Of a DNA stretch of 64,000 nucleotides, positions 55,890 through 64,000 are shown one piece after another. The notes under the pieces are model-generated. The model was not told where the DNA came from. It did no database searches and was given only the letters and a program-made list of their open reading frames with translations. The stretch spans positions 744,001 through 808,000 of the forward strand of contig NZ_AP022595.1 in assembly GCF_010731875.1 (NCBI RefSeq), given 5' to 3'. Source of the DNA: Mycolicibacterium sarraceniae (GTDB lineage: Bacteria; Actinomycetota; Actinomycetes; Mycobacteriales; Mycobacteriaceae). Both the position numbers and the translations under genes were made by a program. The number at the start of each line of letters is the position of its first letter. Within the stretch, counting starts at the first letter, position 1.

Positions 55890-56249
55890 CTAGCGGGTGG
55901 CCAGCAGGTCGATGACGAAGATCAGCGTCTTGCCGGACAGCTGATGTCCGCCGCCGGCCGGGCCATAGGCCTGCTCGGGCGGAATCGTCAGCTGCCGCCG
56001 ACCGCCGACCTTCATCCCGGGAATGCCGTCCTGCCAGCCCTGGATCAGTCCGCGCAACGGGAAGGAAATGGACTCCCCGCGATTCCACGAGCTGTCGAAC
56101 TCTTCACCGGTGTCGTACTCGACACCCACGTAGTGGACATCCACGACGGCACCGGGAGTGGCCTCGTCGCCGTCGCCGACCACCAGGTCTGTGATCACCA
56201 GTTCGGTGGGTGCCGGGCCGTCGGGGAATTCGATCACGGGTTTGGTCAC
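55890..56249 (-). CDS. FKBP-type peptidyl-prolyl cis-trans isomerase
   Basis: 119 residues, one FKBP domain: VDVHYVGVEYDTGEEFDSSW, SFPLRGLIQGWQDGIPGMKV, GGRRQLTIPPEQAYGP and a C-terminal LIFVIDLLATR. No signal peptide, so it is cytosolic. ATG at 56249. It accelerates proline isomerisation and folding. 17 bases downstream of the GntR regulator gene in the same direction, so it may be read through from that operon. Confidence 0.92.
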   Translation of the reverse strand: MTKPVIEFPDGPAPTELVITDLVVGDGDEATPGAVVDVHYVGVEYDTGEEFDSSWNRGESISFPLRGLIQGWQDGIPGMKVGGRRQLTIPPEQAYGPAGGGHQLSGKTLIFVIDLLATR

Positions 56250-56266
56250 GCCGTCAGACTAACCGG

Positions 56267-57052
56267 TCACGCGCTGCTGACCGAGCGTTCCACCCGACCG
56301 TCCGTACCGCGGCGTTCCCGTGCGGTGACCGTCGACGTCGTCGCCGTCAACCGGACCCGGTCAGCGCGGAACAGGTCATAGGCGTATTCGAATGGCTGGT
56401 CGCCAGCGTCGCGAGTGACCCGGGTGATCGCCACCAGCGGGCGCCGGTGGGCAACGCCGAGCCACTGTGCTTCCCTGGGACTGGCGCTGACGACCTCGAT
56501 GGTCTCGCTGGACGTGGCAGGCACCAGCCCGTAGCGGACGGCGAACAATTCGTAGAGCGAGCCGCCCAGCGGTTGCTCGAGCAGATCCACGACGTGGTCG
56601 GCGACGAAGCAGGAGAAGTCCACCGACAGCGGCACCCCGTCGGCGTAACGCAGCCGACGGATCGCGAAAACCTCGCGGCAAACACCGATTTCCAGCGCCG
56701 CAGCCTCCGCCGGGGTCGGCGGCCTGCGGTCGGTGGCAAGCACCCGAGTGGCGCTGGTGTGCCCGCCGCTGCGCAGTCGGGACGGCAGGCCGGCCAGCTC
56801 GGCGGCATTGCGTTCCACCACGTCGGCGCGCACGAACGTGCCCCCGTTGCGGCCGGTCCGGCGCTCCAGCACCCCAGCGCGGCTCAACGGCAGCAGCGCG
56901 CTGCGCAGGGTGGACCGGGACACCTCGAAGCGGTCGGCCATCTCGCGTTCGGTACCCAACCGCGAGCCGGGCCGAAGTGTGCCCTGGGCAAGCATCGACA
57001 GGATGCGCCGCCGCACATCCTCGGCAATCGGCCCCCCCTCCGATTCCTCCAT
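56267..57052 (-). CDS. GntR-family (UTRA) transcriptional regulator
   Basis: 261 residues from ATG 57052. N-terminal winged helix with RRRILSMLAQGTLRPGSRLG, TEREMADRFEVSRSTLRSAL, then a C-terminal UTRA ligand domain (about 95-250). It is 4 bases behind the SDR gene, on the same strand as the SDR and kinase, and the permease/PLP enzyme genes are divergent. It is the probable ligand-responsive repressor of the whole cluster. Confidence 0.85.
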   Translation of the reverse strand: MEESEGGPIAEDVRRRILSMLAQGTLRPGSRLGTEREMADRFEVSRSTLRSALLPLSRAGVLERRTGRNGGTFVRADVVERNAAELAGLPSRLRSGGHTSATRVLATDRRPPTPAEAAALEIGVCREVFAIRRLRYADGVPLSVDFSCFVADHVVDLLEQPLGGSLYELFAVRYGLVPATSSETIEVVSASPREAQWLGVAHRRPLVAITRVTRDAGDQPFEYAYDLFRADRVRLTATTSTVTARERRGTDGRVERSVSSA

Positions 57053-57056
57053 CGGA

Positions 57057-57839
57057 CTAGGGGCGCACCGCGTCCGGCGACTCCGGCAGCACCTGGCCGC
57101 CATCGACCGCGATCGCCTGACCGGTGATGTACCCGGCCTCGACCGTGGCCAGGAACGCGGCGAGATGCCCGATGTCCTCGGGCTTTCCCAGCACGCCGGC
57201 CGGGATCGCCGCCGTCATGCCGGCGATGTACTCCGGCCCCTTGTCATAGAGGCCTTCAGTGTAGATGTTGCCCGGAAGCACCGCGTTCACGGTGATCCCG
57301 TGCGGAGCCAATTCGATTGCGGCGGTGCGCATAAAACCCAGTTGAGCGGATTTCGAGGCCCCGTAATGCGACCAGCCGGGGAAGCCGGTGATCGGACCGG
57401 TGATCGACGATGTCAAGATCACCCGGCCGCGCCCGGAGCCGATCAGCGCGTCCAGGCAGGCCTGCACGATGAACACCGTGCCCTTGACGTTGACGTCGAG
57501 GACCTCCGACAGCTGGGCCGGGGTCATCGTGGCCAGCGGTGCGTCCGGGAAGATTCCCGCATTGGCGCAAACGACGTCGATACCGCCGAACGCATCAATG
57601 GCGGCGGCAGCCAGGCCGGCACAGGCCGCAGGGTCGGCGACATCGGTCTGCACGCCCAGCACCTTCCCGGCACCCAGCGTCTCGAGATCGGCCACCGCCG
57701 AGTCGAGTTCGGCCGTTGACCGCGCCGCGATCGTCACGTTGGCTCCGGCAGTGGCGAACACGGCGGCGATCCCCCGCCCAATGCCCTTGCTACCGCCGGT
57801 CACCACGACCGAAGTAGACTGGAGGTCAAACACATGCAA
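57057..57839 (-). CDS. short-chain dehydrogenase/reductase of the catabolic cluster
   Basis: 260 residues: [29 protein letters not shown], the Ser of LTSSITG, YGASK, and a C-terminal [17 protein letters not shown]. FabG-like classical SDR with Tyr-x3-Lys. Lies between the kinase (21-base gap upstream) and the GntR gene, so it is part of that operon. It could oxidise or reduce a hydroxy or aldehyde intermediate of the pathway; the substrate is not known. Confidence 0.82.
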   Translation of the reverse strand: MHVFDLQSTSVVVTGGSKGIGRGIAAVFATAGANVTIAARSTAELDSAVADLETLGAGKVLGVQTDVADPAACAGLAAAAIDAFGGIDVVCANAGIFPDAPLATMTPAQLSEVLDVNVKGTVFIVQACLDALIGSGRGRVILTSSITGPITGFPGWSHYGASKSAQLGFMRTAAIELAPHGITVNAVLPGNIYTEGLYDKGPEYIAGMTAAIPAGVLGKPEDIGHLAAFLATVEAGYITGQAIAVDGGQVLPESPDAVRP

Positions 57840-57860
57840 TCCTTTCTGCCGCAGTCACAT

Positions 57861-58892
57861 TCAGACGCGTGATCCAAAGATCGCATCCTGTAACCAGGTC
57901 CGATCTTGGAGATACCGATGCGCCAGTGCAGCGGTGTCGGGGGCAAACTGCTCGCCGACGCCGATCGCGGCATCGGCGTCGCAATGCGATGCGATCCAGG
58001 CGGTGAGCATGATCCGGCGCATCATCACGAACGACGGAATCAACGCGAGATGCTCGGCGGGAAAAGACCCGGCCTCGAAATAGCCGGTGAGCCAGTCGGC
58101 GATGATCCGTTCGCCAGCCGCCGTGTCCTCAATGAACGACACTGCCGCGCCGACATCGGTCAGATACCACGACCAGCCGCAGTCGTCGAAGTCGATCACG
58201 GTGATCCCCGCCGCCGCGTCGGCCGGGTCCACCATGAGATTGGCCAGCCGCATGTCGGCATGCACCAGCCCGAAACGATCTGGAGTGCTTCCGAATTCGG
58301 TGAGCTTCTTGGTGATATCGTCGGCGGCGCGCTGGATGACGACGAGGTCGGCGTCGGTCAGCCCGGGCGCCAGGCGCCAGTTGCCCCACCGAGCCTGCGG
58401 ACCCAGGATCGTATCCACGTCCCAGCGAAACCGGGTGAATCCCTTGGGGAACGACCAGTTCCGAGCGTGCTCGTGCATGATGGCGGTGAGCCGGCCGAGC
58501 TCGCCGAACCCGACGGCATCGGGATCTTCCTCGGCCGTGCACCCCGCGACAAACGTCACCGCGTCGACGTGCAAAGCGCCACCGTCCACTTTGGCGATCA
58601 CGACATCGGAACCATCGAGGGCCGCAACCAACTCCGGTGTGGTGACTGAGGTCTCGGTGCGCAACGCCCGCATCCACGCCAGCTCCGAACGAATCGCCTC
58701 CAAGGAGTGGTACCCGGGCCGATGCACGCGCAACACGATCGGATCATCGTCGTCGACCAGGTAGGTGGCGTTCTCGGAGAGGCTGAGCAGCCGCAGCGGG
58801 GTCTCACTGTCGCGGCCATAGGCGTTCAGGGCGGCGCGCGCGAACAACTCATGAGTCGGCGGCAGTCCCGGCATGCGAACAGTCTGGACCAT
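57861..58892 (-). CDS. APH/choline-kinase-fold phosphotransferase
   Basis: 343 residues. SENATYLVDDDDPIVLRVHR holds the ATP-site Lys/Arg region; RFGLVHADMRLANLMVDP is the catalytic loop (HxDxxxxN) and ITVIDFDDCGWSWYLTDVGA the metal-binding DxD. The family phosphorylates hydroxyl groups of small molecules (choline, homoserine, hydroxylysine, aminoglycosides). Next to an AGXT2L-type PLP enzyme and an amino-acid permease, it is best read as an amino-alcohol or hydroxy-amino-acid kinase rather than a resistance gene. Confidence 0.8.
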   Translation of the reverse strand: MVQTVRMPGLPPTHELFARAALNAYGRDSETPLRLLSLSENATYLVDDDDPIVLRVHRPGYHSLEAIRSELAWMRALRTETSVTTPELVAALDGSDVVIAKVDGGALHVDAVTFVAGCTAEEDPDAVGFGELGRLTAIMHEHARNWSFPKGFTRFRWDVDTILGPQARWGNWRLAPGLTDADLVVIQRAADDITKKLTEFGSTPDRFGLVHADMRLANLMVDPADAAAGITVIDFDDCGWSWYLTDVGAAVSFIEDTAAGERIIADWLTGYFEAGSFPAEHLALIPSFVMMRRIMLTAWIASHCDADAAIGVGEQFAPDTAALAHRYLQDRTWLQDAIFGSRV

Positions 58893-59168
58893 AACCGCGT
58901 CACGGGCATACCAAATCGGCAGGTTTAACGCCGCTGTTTCCTACCCGAGCCATGGGAAACACCGCCGAAACATTCAGCCGGTATCGCTCGATTCTTCCTG
59001 TTGACCAGGCGATCTGGCGGGGGTAACAATGTCGACGTCGCACCACAGAGCTGTTGTCGACAAGCCATCGCTCCCCGGCACACCAAGACCCGGGCTCAAC
59101 CAGACCAGCTGAACCAGACCAAAAGGCGAGCGCGACCCCAGTCGCGCAGGAGATGGGATATTCACACT
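58893..59168. promoter_or_regulatory. divergent regulatory region of the kinase and permease operons
   Basis: 276 bases between two diverging starts. It contains an inverted repeat TGTTTCC-N13-GGAAACA (58935-58961), a direct repeat AACCAGACCA (59098-59107 and 59112-59121), and two TGTCGAC/GTCGACA half-sites around 59030-59062. Any of these could be the GntR operator; the inverted repeat is the best symmetric candidate. Confidence 0.45.
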
Positions 59169-60740
59169 ATGAGCGACATCATCGATCCGCCCGCCGTCGC
59201 GGGCACCGGTGCCAGCACCGAAACCGTACAGCGACTCAAGCCCAACGCCGTCGGGCTGATCGGCGTCCTGTTCATGGCCGTCGCCACCGCCGCACCGATC
59301 ACCGCGATGGTCGGTAACGTGCCGATCGCGGTCGGCTTCGGCAATGGGATCTACGCCCCCGCAGGATACTTCGTCGCGACGATCGTGTTGACGCTGTTCG
59401 CCATCGGCTACGCCGCGATGAGCAAGCACATCACCGCCACCGGCGCGTTCTACGGGTACATCTCGCACGGTCTCGGCCGCATCGTCGGTCTCGGCGCGGG
59501 CTTCCTGACCGCCATGGCCTATATGGTGTTCGAGGCGTCCCTGATCGGCATCTTCGCCTTCTTCGGCAATGACACCTTCAATTCCCTTTTCCACGTGAAT
59601 ATCCCGTGGATCGTGTTCGCGATCGCGATGCTCGCGATCAACGCGCTGCTGACCTACTTCGACATCAACGTCGCCGCACGGGTGCTCGGGGTCTTCCTGA
59701 TCACCGAGATCGTGATGCTCTCGCTGATGGCGCTGTCGGTGCTCTTCACCGGCGGTGGGCCACAGGGCTGGTCATGGGGATCGTTGAACCCGATCAACGC
59801 ATTTCAGAATCTCTCCGGCGCGGTGGCCGGCGCTGACGGCAGCATGATCACGGTAGCCGGGTCCGCCGGCATCGGGCTGTTCTTCGCGTTCTGGTCATGG
59901 GTCGGCTTCGAGTCCAGCGCCATGTACGGCGAAGAGTCCAAGAACCCCAAGAAGATCATCCCCATCGCGGTGATCAGCTCGGTGATCGGCATCGGCGTGT
60001 TCTACGTGATCATCTCGTGGCTGGCGATCGTCGGCACCGGACCGCAGAATGCCGTTGCACTGGCCCAGGATTCGACAACAGCCGGTGACATCTTCTTCGG
60101 CCCGGTCGGTGCGCACCTGGGCACGTGGGCCGTCGACCTGTTCAAGATCTTGCTGATGACCGGTTCGTTCGCCTGCGGTATGGCATTCCACAACTGTGCC
60201 GCCCGCTACATCTACGCGCTCGGCCGGGAGAACGTGATCCCCGGAATGCGCAAGACGATCGGCGCCACCCACGCCACGCACGGCTCCCCGCACATCGCCG
60301 GTTTCGTGCAGACCGGGTTCGCCACCGTCGTGGTGCTGTTCTTCGCGCTGACCGGCCGTGACCCCTACACCGGCCTGTACGGGCTGATGGCACTGCTGGG
60401 CACCACCGCGATCATGCTGGTGCAGGCGCTGGCCGCGTTCGCGGTGATCGCCTACTTCCACATCGGCAAGAATCACCCCGAGACGGCGAACTGGTTCCGC
60501 ACGTTCCTTGCGCCACTTCTGGGCGGGCTGGGAATGCTGTACGTGGTCTACCTACTGGGCAAGAACGCATCGTTCGCCGCGGGCACCGCCGCCACCGACT
60601 GGGTCTTTGCCGCGATCCCGTATGTGGTTGCGGCGGTCGGCATCGGCGGCCTCCTGCTGGCCGTGGTGCTGAAATACACGTCCCCGCAGCGCTATTCGGA
60701 GCTGGGCCGGACAGTCCTTGAGGAGGCGCACGAACGTTAG
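59169..60740 (+). CDS. APC-family amino acid/amine permease
   Basis: 523 residues with about 12 TM helices. The first contains LIGVLFMAVATAAPITAMVG, and SWVGFESSAMYGEESKNPKK is the conserved block after TM6 in APC transporters. ATG 59169 is chosen (GGAG at 59151) although the frame is open from 59001. It imports an amino acid or amine; the neighbours suggest the substrate of the kinase. The next gene follows after 45 bases. Confidence 0.85.
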   Translation: MSDIIDPPAVAGTGASTETVQRLKPNAVGLIGVLFMAVATAAPITAMVGNVPIAVGFGNGIYAPAGYFVATIVLTLFAIGYAAMSKHITATGAFYGYISHGLGRIVGLGAGFLTAMAYMVFEASLIGIFAFFGNDTFNSLFHVNIPWIVFAIAMLAINALLTYFDINVAARVLGVFLITEIVMLSLMALSVLFTGGGPQGWSWGSLNPINAFQNLSGAVAGADGSMITVAGSAGIGLFFAFWSWVGFESSAMYGEESKNPKKIIPIAVISSVIGIGVFYVIISWLAIVGTGPQNAVALAQDSTTAGDIFFGPVGAHLGTWAVDLFKILLMTGSFACGMAFHNCAARYIYALGRENVIPGMRKTIGATHATHGSPHIAGFVQTGFATVVVLFFALTGRDPYTGLYGLMALLGTTAIMLVQALAAFAVIAYFHIGKNHPETANWFRTFLAPLLGGLGMLYVVYLLGKNASFAAGTAATDWVFAAIPYVVAAVGIGGLLLAVVLKYTSPQRYSELGRTVLEEAHER

Positions 60741-60785
60741 GCAAGGCAGTCGCGGGTCGCGTCAACGAGGCGAAGGAATAGCGCA

Positions 60786-62105
60786 GTGAGTTTCTCCAAC
60801 ATCATGGATTCCAACAGCTATTCCGCGGATCACCCGGTCGATCCCGCCACCGAATCGTTGATCGCGGCCCGTGACCGCATGCTGGGCCCGGCGTACCGGC
60901 TGTTCTACGAACGGCCGGTACACCTGGTGCGCGGCGAGGGCACCCGGCTCTATGACTCCGACGGCGCCTGCTACCTCGACGCCTACAACAACGTCGCCAG
61001 CGTCGGCCATTGCCACCCGCACGTGGTGGAGGCCGTCAGCAGGCAGCTGTCCACGCTGAACACCCACACCCGCTATCTGCACGGCGGCATCGTCGACTAC
61101 AGCCGGCGACTGCTCGACACCATGCCCGAGCAGATCGATCAGGTCATGTACGCCTGCACCGGCTCAGAGGTCAACGATCTGGCCCTGCGCGTCGCCGAAA
61201 TGCACACCGGTGCAGCAGGTGTCATCGTCACCAGCGACGCCTACCACGGCAACACCGCCTCCGTCACCGCGATCTCGCCGTCCATCGGCGGCGCGACCGC
61301 ACTCGGTGCACACGTCCGCGCGATTCCCCCACCAGATAGCTACCGGATCCCGGCGATCGAGCTGTCCGCCCGGTTCACCGACGATGTCGTCGCCGCCATC
61401 GCCGACCTGAAGTCCTCCGGTGCCGGGTTTTCCGCGCTGATCGTGGACACCATCTTCTCCTCCGACGGGATCTATCCCGACCCCTCGGTGCTGGCTCCCG
61501 CAGTGCAGGCGGTGCACCGCGCCGGCGGGGTCTTCATCGCCGACGAAGTCCAACCCGGGTTCGCCCGTACCGGCGAGGCGATGTGGGGCTTCCTCCGACA
61601 CGGCGTCGCACCGGATCTGGTGACGATGGGCAAGCCGATGGGCAACGGGCTGCCCATCGCGGCGATGGCGGCCCGTTCCGACATCCTGGACGTCTTCGCC
61701 CGCGGGATCCCGTACTTCAACACCTTCGGCGGTAACCCGGTGACGGTGGCCGCCGCCGCAGCCGTGCTCGATGTCATCGAGGACGAGAAGCTGATGCGCA
61801 ACGCGGGTGAGGTGGGCACCCAGTTGCGCACCGAGCTGGCCCGACTGGGCACCGACCATCCCCGCATCGGCGATGTGCGCGGCACCGGTCTCTACGTCGG
61901 TGTCGAGGTCATCTCCGAGACCGGTGCACCGGACCGGGCGGGTGCCCGGGCACTGGTCAACGCCATGCGGGAGCGCCGGGTGCTGATCTCGGTCTGCGGC
62001 CGCGACGGCAACGTGCTGAAGATCCGCCCGCCGCTGGTGTTCTCGAGCTCGGACGTCGACTGGTTCTGCACCGAGTTCGGCGCGATTGTCGCTTCACCGT
62101 TCTGA
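60786..62105 (+). CDS. class III PLP enzyme of the AGXT2L (phospho-lyase) branch
   Basis: 439 residues. LYDSDGACYLDAYNNVASVG, HCHPHVVEAVSRQLSTLNTH, YACTGSEVNDLALRVAEMHT, GGVFIADEVQPGFARTGEAM, the PLP lysine in LVTMGKPMGNGLPIA, YFNTFGGNPVTVAAAAAVLD and VLKIRPPLVF follow the mammalian AGXT2L1/AGXT2L2 sequences closely. Those enzymes split O-phosphoethanolamine or phospho-hydroxylysine into aldehyde, ammonia and phosphate. GTG 60786 is preceded by AAGGAA. With the kinase on the other arm it suggests phosphorylation then phospho-elimination; an ordinary transaminase is the alternative. Confidence 0.82.
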   Translation: MSFSNIMDSNSYSADHPVDPATESLIAARDRMLGPAYRLFYERPVHLVRGEGTRLYDSDGACYLDAYNNVASVGHCHPHVVEAVSRQLSTLNTHTRYLHGGIVDYSRRLLDTMPEQIDQVMYACTGSEVNDLALRVAEMHTGAAGVIVTSDAYHGNTASVTAISPSIGGATALGAHVRAIPPPDSYRIPAIELSARFTDDVVAAIADLKSSGAGFSALIVDTIFSSDGIYPDPSVLAPAVQAVHRAGGVFIADEVQPGFARTGEAMWGFLRHGVAPDLVTMGKPMGNGLPIAAMAARSDILDVFARGIPYFNTFGGNPVTVAAAAAVLDVIEDEKLMRNAGEVGTQLRTELARLGTDHPRIGDVRGTGLYVGVEVISETGAPDRAGARALVNAMRERRVLISVCGRDGNVLKIRPPLVFSSSDVDWFCTEFGAIVASPF

Positions 62106-62135
62106 CCAGAGCAACGTCGGACACACTGGAACTGT

Positions 62136-62267
62136 GGCACAGAGAGCGAAACACTCATCCGCATCCACGACCTCGTCGCCCAGGAGCGCGAGTTGCGTGA
62201 AACCGGCGGTGGCCCCAGCGACGCCAGCGTGCGCCCCGGCGACGAAGTCGAGGGCTGCCTCAGCTGA
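62136..62267 (+). pseudogene. DUF2630 small protein, frameshifted and internally deleted
   Basis: Reads TLIRIHDLVAQERELR directly followed by ETGGGPSDASVRPGDEVEGC and a stop at 62267. These are the first helix and the C-terminus of the 80-residue DUF2630 family; about 40 residues between them are missing. A GTG at 62134 (VAQ) fits the normal start only after a 2-base shift near 62143, so it carries two lesions. Confidence 0.65.
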
Positions 62268-62676
62268 TCACGCGCGACAGGATCGTCCGCAGCGCCGCAA
62301 GATCCTGCCCGTCGAGGGCGGCCAGCGCCGCGGGGGCCGGGTCGTCGGTGGCGTCGAGCACCGCGATGACATCGCGCCCCGCCTCGGTCAGTGACACCAG
62401 CTTGCAGCGTCGGTTGTCCGGGTGGGGTTTGCGGACCACCAGCCCGCGGGCTTCCAGATCGTTGACCGCCACCGTGGCAGCCGGTGCGTCGATGGTGGCC
62501 GCCTCAGCGACCTCTTTGACCGTCATCGGTTGTGACGAGAGCCGGCACAGGATCCGAATCCTGCTGAACGGCAAGCCGGTTCGGTCGACCACTGCGCGGC
62601 GCCAGCCGTCCTTGTTGTCCAGCACCAGACTCGACATCGCGCGCCAGACCTGATCGGCCACCGGACTACCCGACAT
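62260..62676 (-). CDS. MarR-family transcriptional regulator
   Basis: 138 residues with the MarR winged helix: LPFSRIRILCRLSSQPMTVK, EVAEAATIDAPAATVAVNDL, EARGLVVRKPHPDNRRCKLV. ATG at 62676 lies inside the end of the MFS gene (11-base overlap), on the same strand, so both are in one operon. It probably represses the exporter and responds to its substrate. Confidence 0.85.
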   Translation of the reverse strand: MSGSPVADQVWRAMSSLVLDNKDGWRRAVVDRTGLPFSRIRILCRLSSQPMTVKEVAEAATIDAPAATVAVNDLEARGLVVRKPHPDNRRCKLVSLTEAGRDVIAVLDATDDPAPAALAALDGQDLAALRTILSRVIS

Positions 62677-64000
62677 GCGCGGGCTCGGTTCGATGGCTAT
62701 CGATCAGTGGAGCCAGCCGCTGCGCGGACAGTATGGCGCGTCTCGACGTGGAGACGACCGCCAACACGGTGATCACCAGACCCAGACAGATGCAGACCCA
62801 CCACAGCGGCCGGGCTGCCGAGGTGAAGTCCCCCCCGGCTACCGCAAGCGCCGACCCGGCGACCGAACCACACAGTGCCACACCGATACTCACTCCAACC
62901 TGCCTGCTGGTCGAGGTGACCGCCGAGGCGGCCCCGGCTCGATCGCGTGGCATCCCGCTCACCGCGGCATTGGTGATCGGCGCGTTGACCATGCCGAAGC
63001 CGATGCCACACACCGCGAAGATCACCAGCAGTGCCCAGATCGGCGTGGTGGCGGTGAGGAAGCTCAACATCACCGACGCGGTGGTGATCAGGATCCCCGA
63101 CACCAGAAGTGACGGGCGCGCGCCGAAACGGCCGACCAACCGGCCCGACAGCGGTGAGAAGAACAGTGCGCCGATGGCGATCGGTAGGTAGATCAGGCCG
63201 GTGTGGGCGGCTGAATAGCCGCGCTCTCCCTGCAGATACAGCGACATCATGAACAGGAAGGCTCCCCAGGCAGCGAAGGCGCACACGGCGGTGACCGTAG
63301 CCGACGCGAAGGGAATGCTCCGGAAGAACCGCAGATCGATGAAGGGATCGTGGCGGCGGGACTCGTAGCGCAAGAACCCGAGCAGGGCCAGCACCGCGCC
63401 CGCGGCGATCGCCAGGATGCGCGGGTTGGTCCAGCCCAACCCCGGTGCCTCGATGAGCACGAACACCACACCGAACAACGCCAGCACAGCCAGCAGCTGA
63501 CCCACCGCATCGATATCGCGCATGGTGGCCGACTTGCTCTCGGGAACGAAGATCGCGGTGAGGATGATCGCCGCCGCACAGATCGGCAGGTTGATCCAGA
63601 ACACCGCGCGCCAGCTGATTGCCTGGATAAGGAAGCCACCGACGATCGGACCGAGCGCCATCGAGATGCCGACCACCGCACCCCACAGGCCCAGCGCGCG
63701 GGCGCGCTCCACCCGTCCGACGAAGATCTGCGAAATGATGGACAGTGCAACGGGATTCATCATCGAGCCGCCGAGGCCCTGGATCAGCCGCGCGCCGATC
63801 AGCATGTCGATATCGGGAGCCAGGCTGCACAGCAGCGAGCCCAGCGCGAAGACGGTCAGACCGATCTGGAACACCCGGCGGCGGCCGAACCGGTCACCGG
63901 CGGCACCCGACAGCATCAGCAGCGACGCGAGAACGAGGGTGTAGACGTCGATGACCCACTGCATATGCGAGGCAGAGGCGTGCAGGTCAGTGCGGATCGC
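62666..64000 (-). CDS. MFS drug exporter, 14-TM EmrB/QacA type (5' end outside window)
   Basis: Partial, 445 residues visible. IDVYTLVLASLLMLSGAAGD, FGRRRVFQIGLTVFALGSLL, LIQGLGGSMMNPVALSIISQ (motif C-like) and VGGFLIQAISWRAVFWINLP are the conserved DHA2 blocks. The frame stays open to the window edge upstream of the Met at 63964, with TDLHASASHMQWVIDVYTL continuing the family pattern, so the true start lies outside. Proton-coupled efflux; regulated by the overlapping MarR gene. Confidence 0.88.
   Translation of the reverse strand, partial: AIRTDLHASASHMQWVIDVYTLVLASLLMLSGAAGDRFGRRRVFQIGLTVFALGSLLCSLAPDIDMLIGARLIQGLGGSMMNPVALSIISQIFVGRVERARALGLWGAVVGISMALGPIVGGFLIQAISWRAVFWINLPICAAAIILTAIFVPESKSATMRDIDAVGQLLAVLALFGVVFVLIEAPGLGWTNPRILAIAAGAVLALLGFLRYESRRHDPFIDLRFFRSIPFASATVTAVCAFAAWGAFLFMMSLYLQGERGYSAAHTGLIYLPIAIGALFFSPLSGRLVGRFGARPSLLVSGILITTASVMLSFLTATTPIWALLVIFAVCGIGFGMVNAPITNAAVSGMPRDRAGAASAVTSTSRQVGVSIGVALCGSVAGSALAVAGGDFTSAARPLWWVCICLGLVITVLAVVSTSRRAILSAQRLAPLIDSHRTEPAHVG

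Noticed and set aside
57861..58892. APH-fold gene as an aminoglycoside resistance determinant
   Set aside because: The fold is shared with choline, homoserine and hydroxylysine kinases, and the operon context is catabolic.

Overview
This is high-GC actinobacterial DNA from a member of the Mycobacteriaceae, probably an environmental Mycolicibacterium-type species. The evidence is a mycobacterial LigD with POL-PE-LIG domain order beside Ku, a DUF222/HNH (13E12) gene with a LexA box, LpqN- and LppA-type lipoproteins, DevR/DevS, and a block collinear with M. tuberculosis Rv0910-Rv0902c: an Rv0910/Rv0909-like pair, ctpE, Rv0907, Rv0906, echA6, accD3, prrA, prrB. All identifications come from reading the sequence and recalling families; no database search was possible.

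Layout. 1-15.3 kb: a partial Fpg/Nei glycosylase, cobF, a flavin-dependent oxidoreductase, an enoyl-CoA hydratase, the coupled operon prpE-VOC-rnhA, the LexA-boxed 13E12 gene, ligD and ku diverging around a small exported protein, a KstR-like operator before an SDR and a DapB-fold dehydrogenase, and two paralogous small exported proteins. 15.3-18.6 kb: mntH, then a graveyard of gene pieces (GGCT, poly-gamma-glutamate hydrolase, LuxE-like ligase, aldehyde dehydrogenase, carboxylate-amine ligase). 19.5-24.9 kb: tRNA-Arg(CCT) and the remnant of an integrated plasmid-like element (serine recombinase lacking its catalytic domain, rolling-circle Rep, IS3 fragment, 104-bp direct repeats) that carries an intact Fic toxin gene with a class I antitoxin; broken lipoprotein, hydrolase and GAF genes follow. 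25.1-30 kb: thiolase, carotenoid oxygenase and a double HxlR regulator in one overlapping operon, then an LpqN-type lipoprotein and hsp20 under a perfect CIRCE operator. 30-36 kb: broken GNAT, ABC-F and BKACE genes among intact membrane, cupin and K+ channel genes. 36.4-38.6 kb: devR-devS with a DevR box. 39-47.4 kb: the conserved Rv0910-Rv0904c block. 47.4-52.5 kb: broken genes and a heterodimeric ABC exporter inserted between accD3 and prrA. 52.6-54.5 kb: prrA and a prrB carrying an in-frame deletion of about 70 codons. 56-62.1 kb: a divergent catabolic cluster (GntR regulator, SDR, APH-fold kinase, APC permease, AGXT2L-type PLP enzyme). 62.2-64 kb: MarR regulator and MFS exporter.

The most distinctive property of the window is the number of genes with an internal deletion, a frameshift or a lost end (about 20 loci). 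They are interleaved with intact genes, and even prrB of the conserved core is affected. The most interesting intact systems are the Fic toxin-antitoxin pair inside the decayed element and the kinase plus phospho-lyase-like cluster, which suggests a route for degrading an amino alcohol or hydroxy-amino acid through a phosphorylated intermediate.
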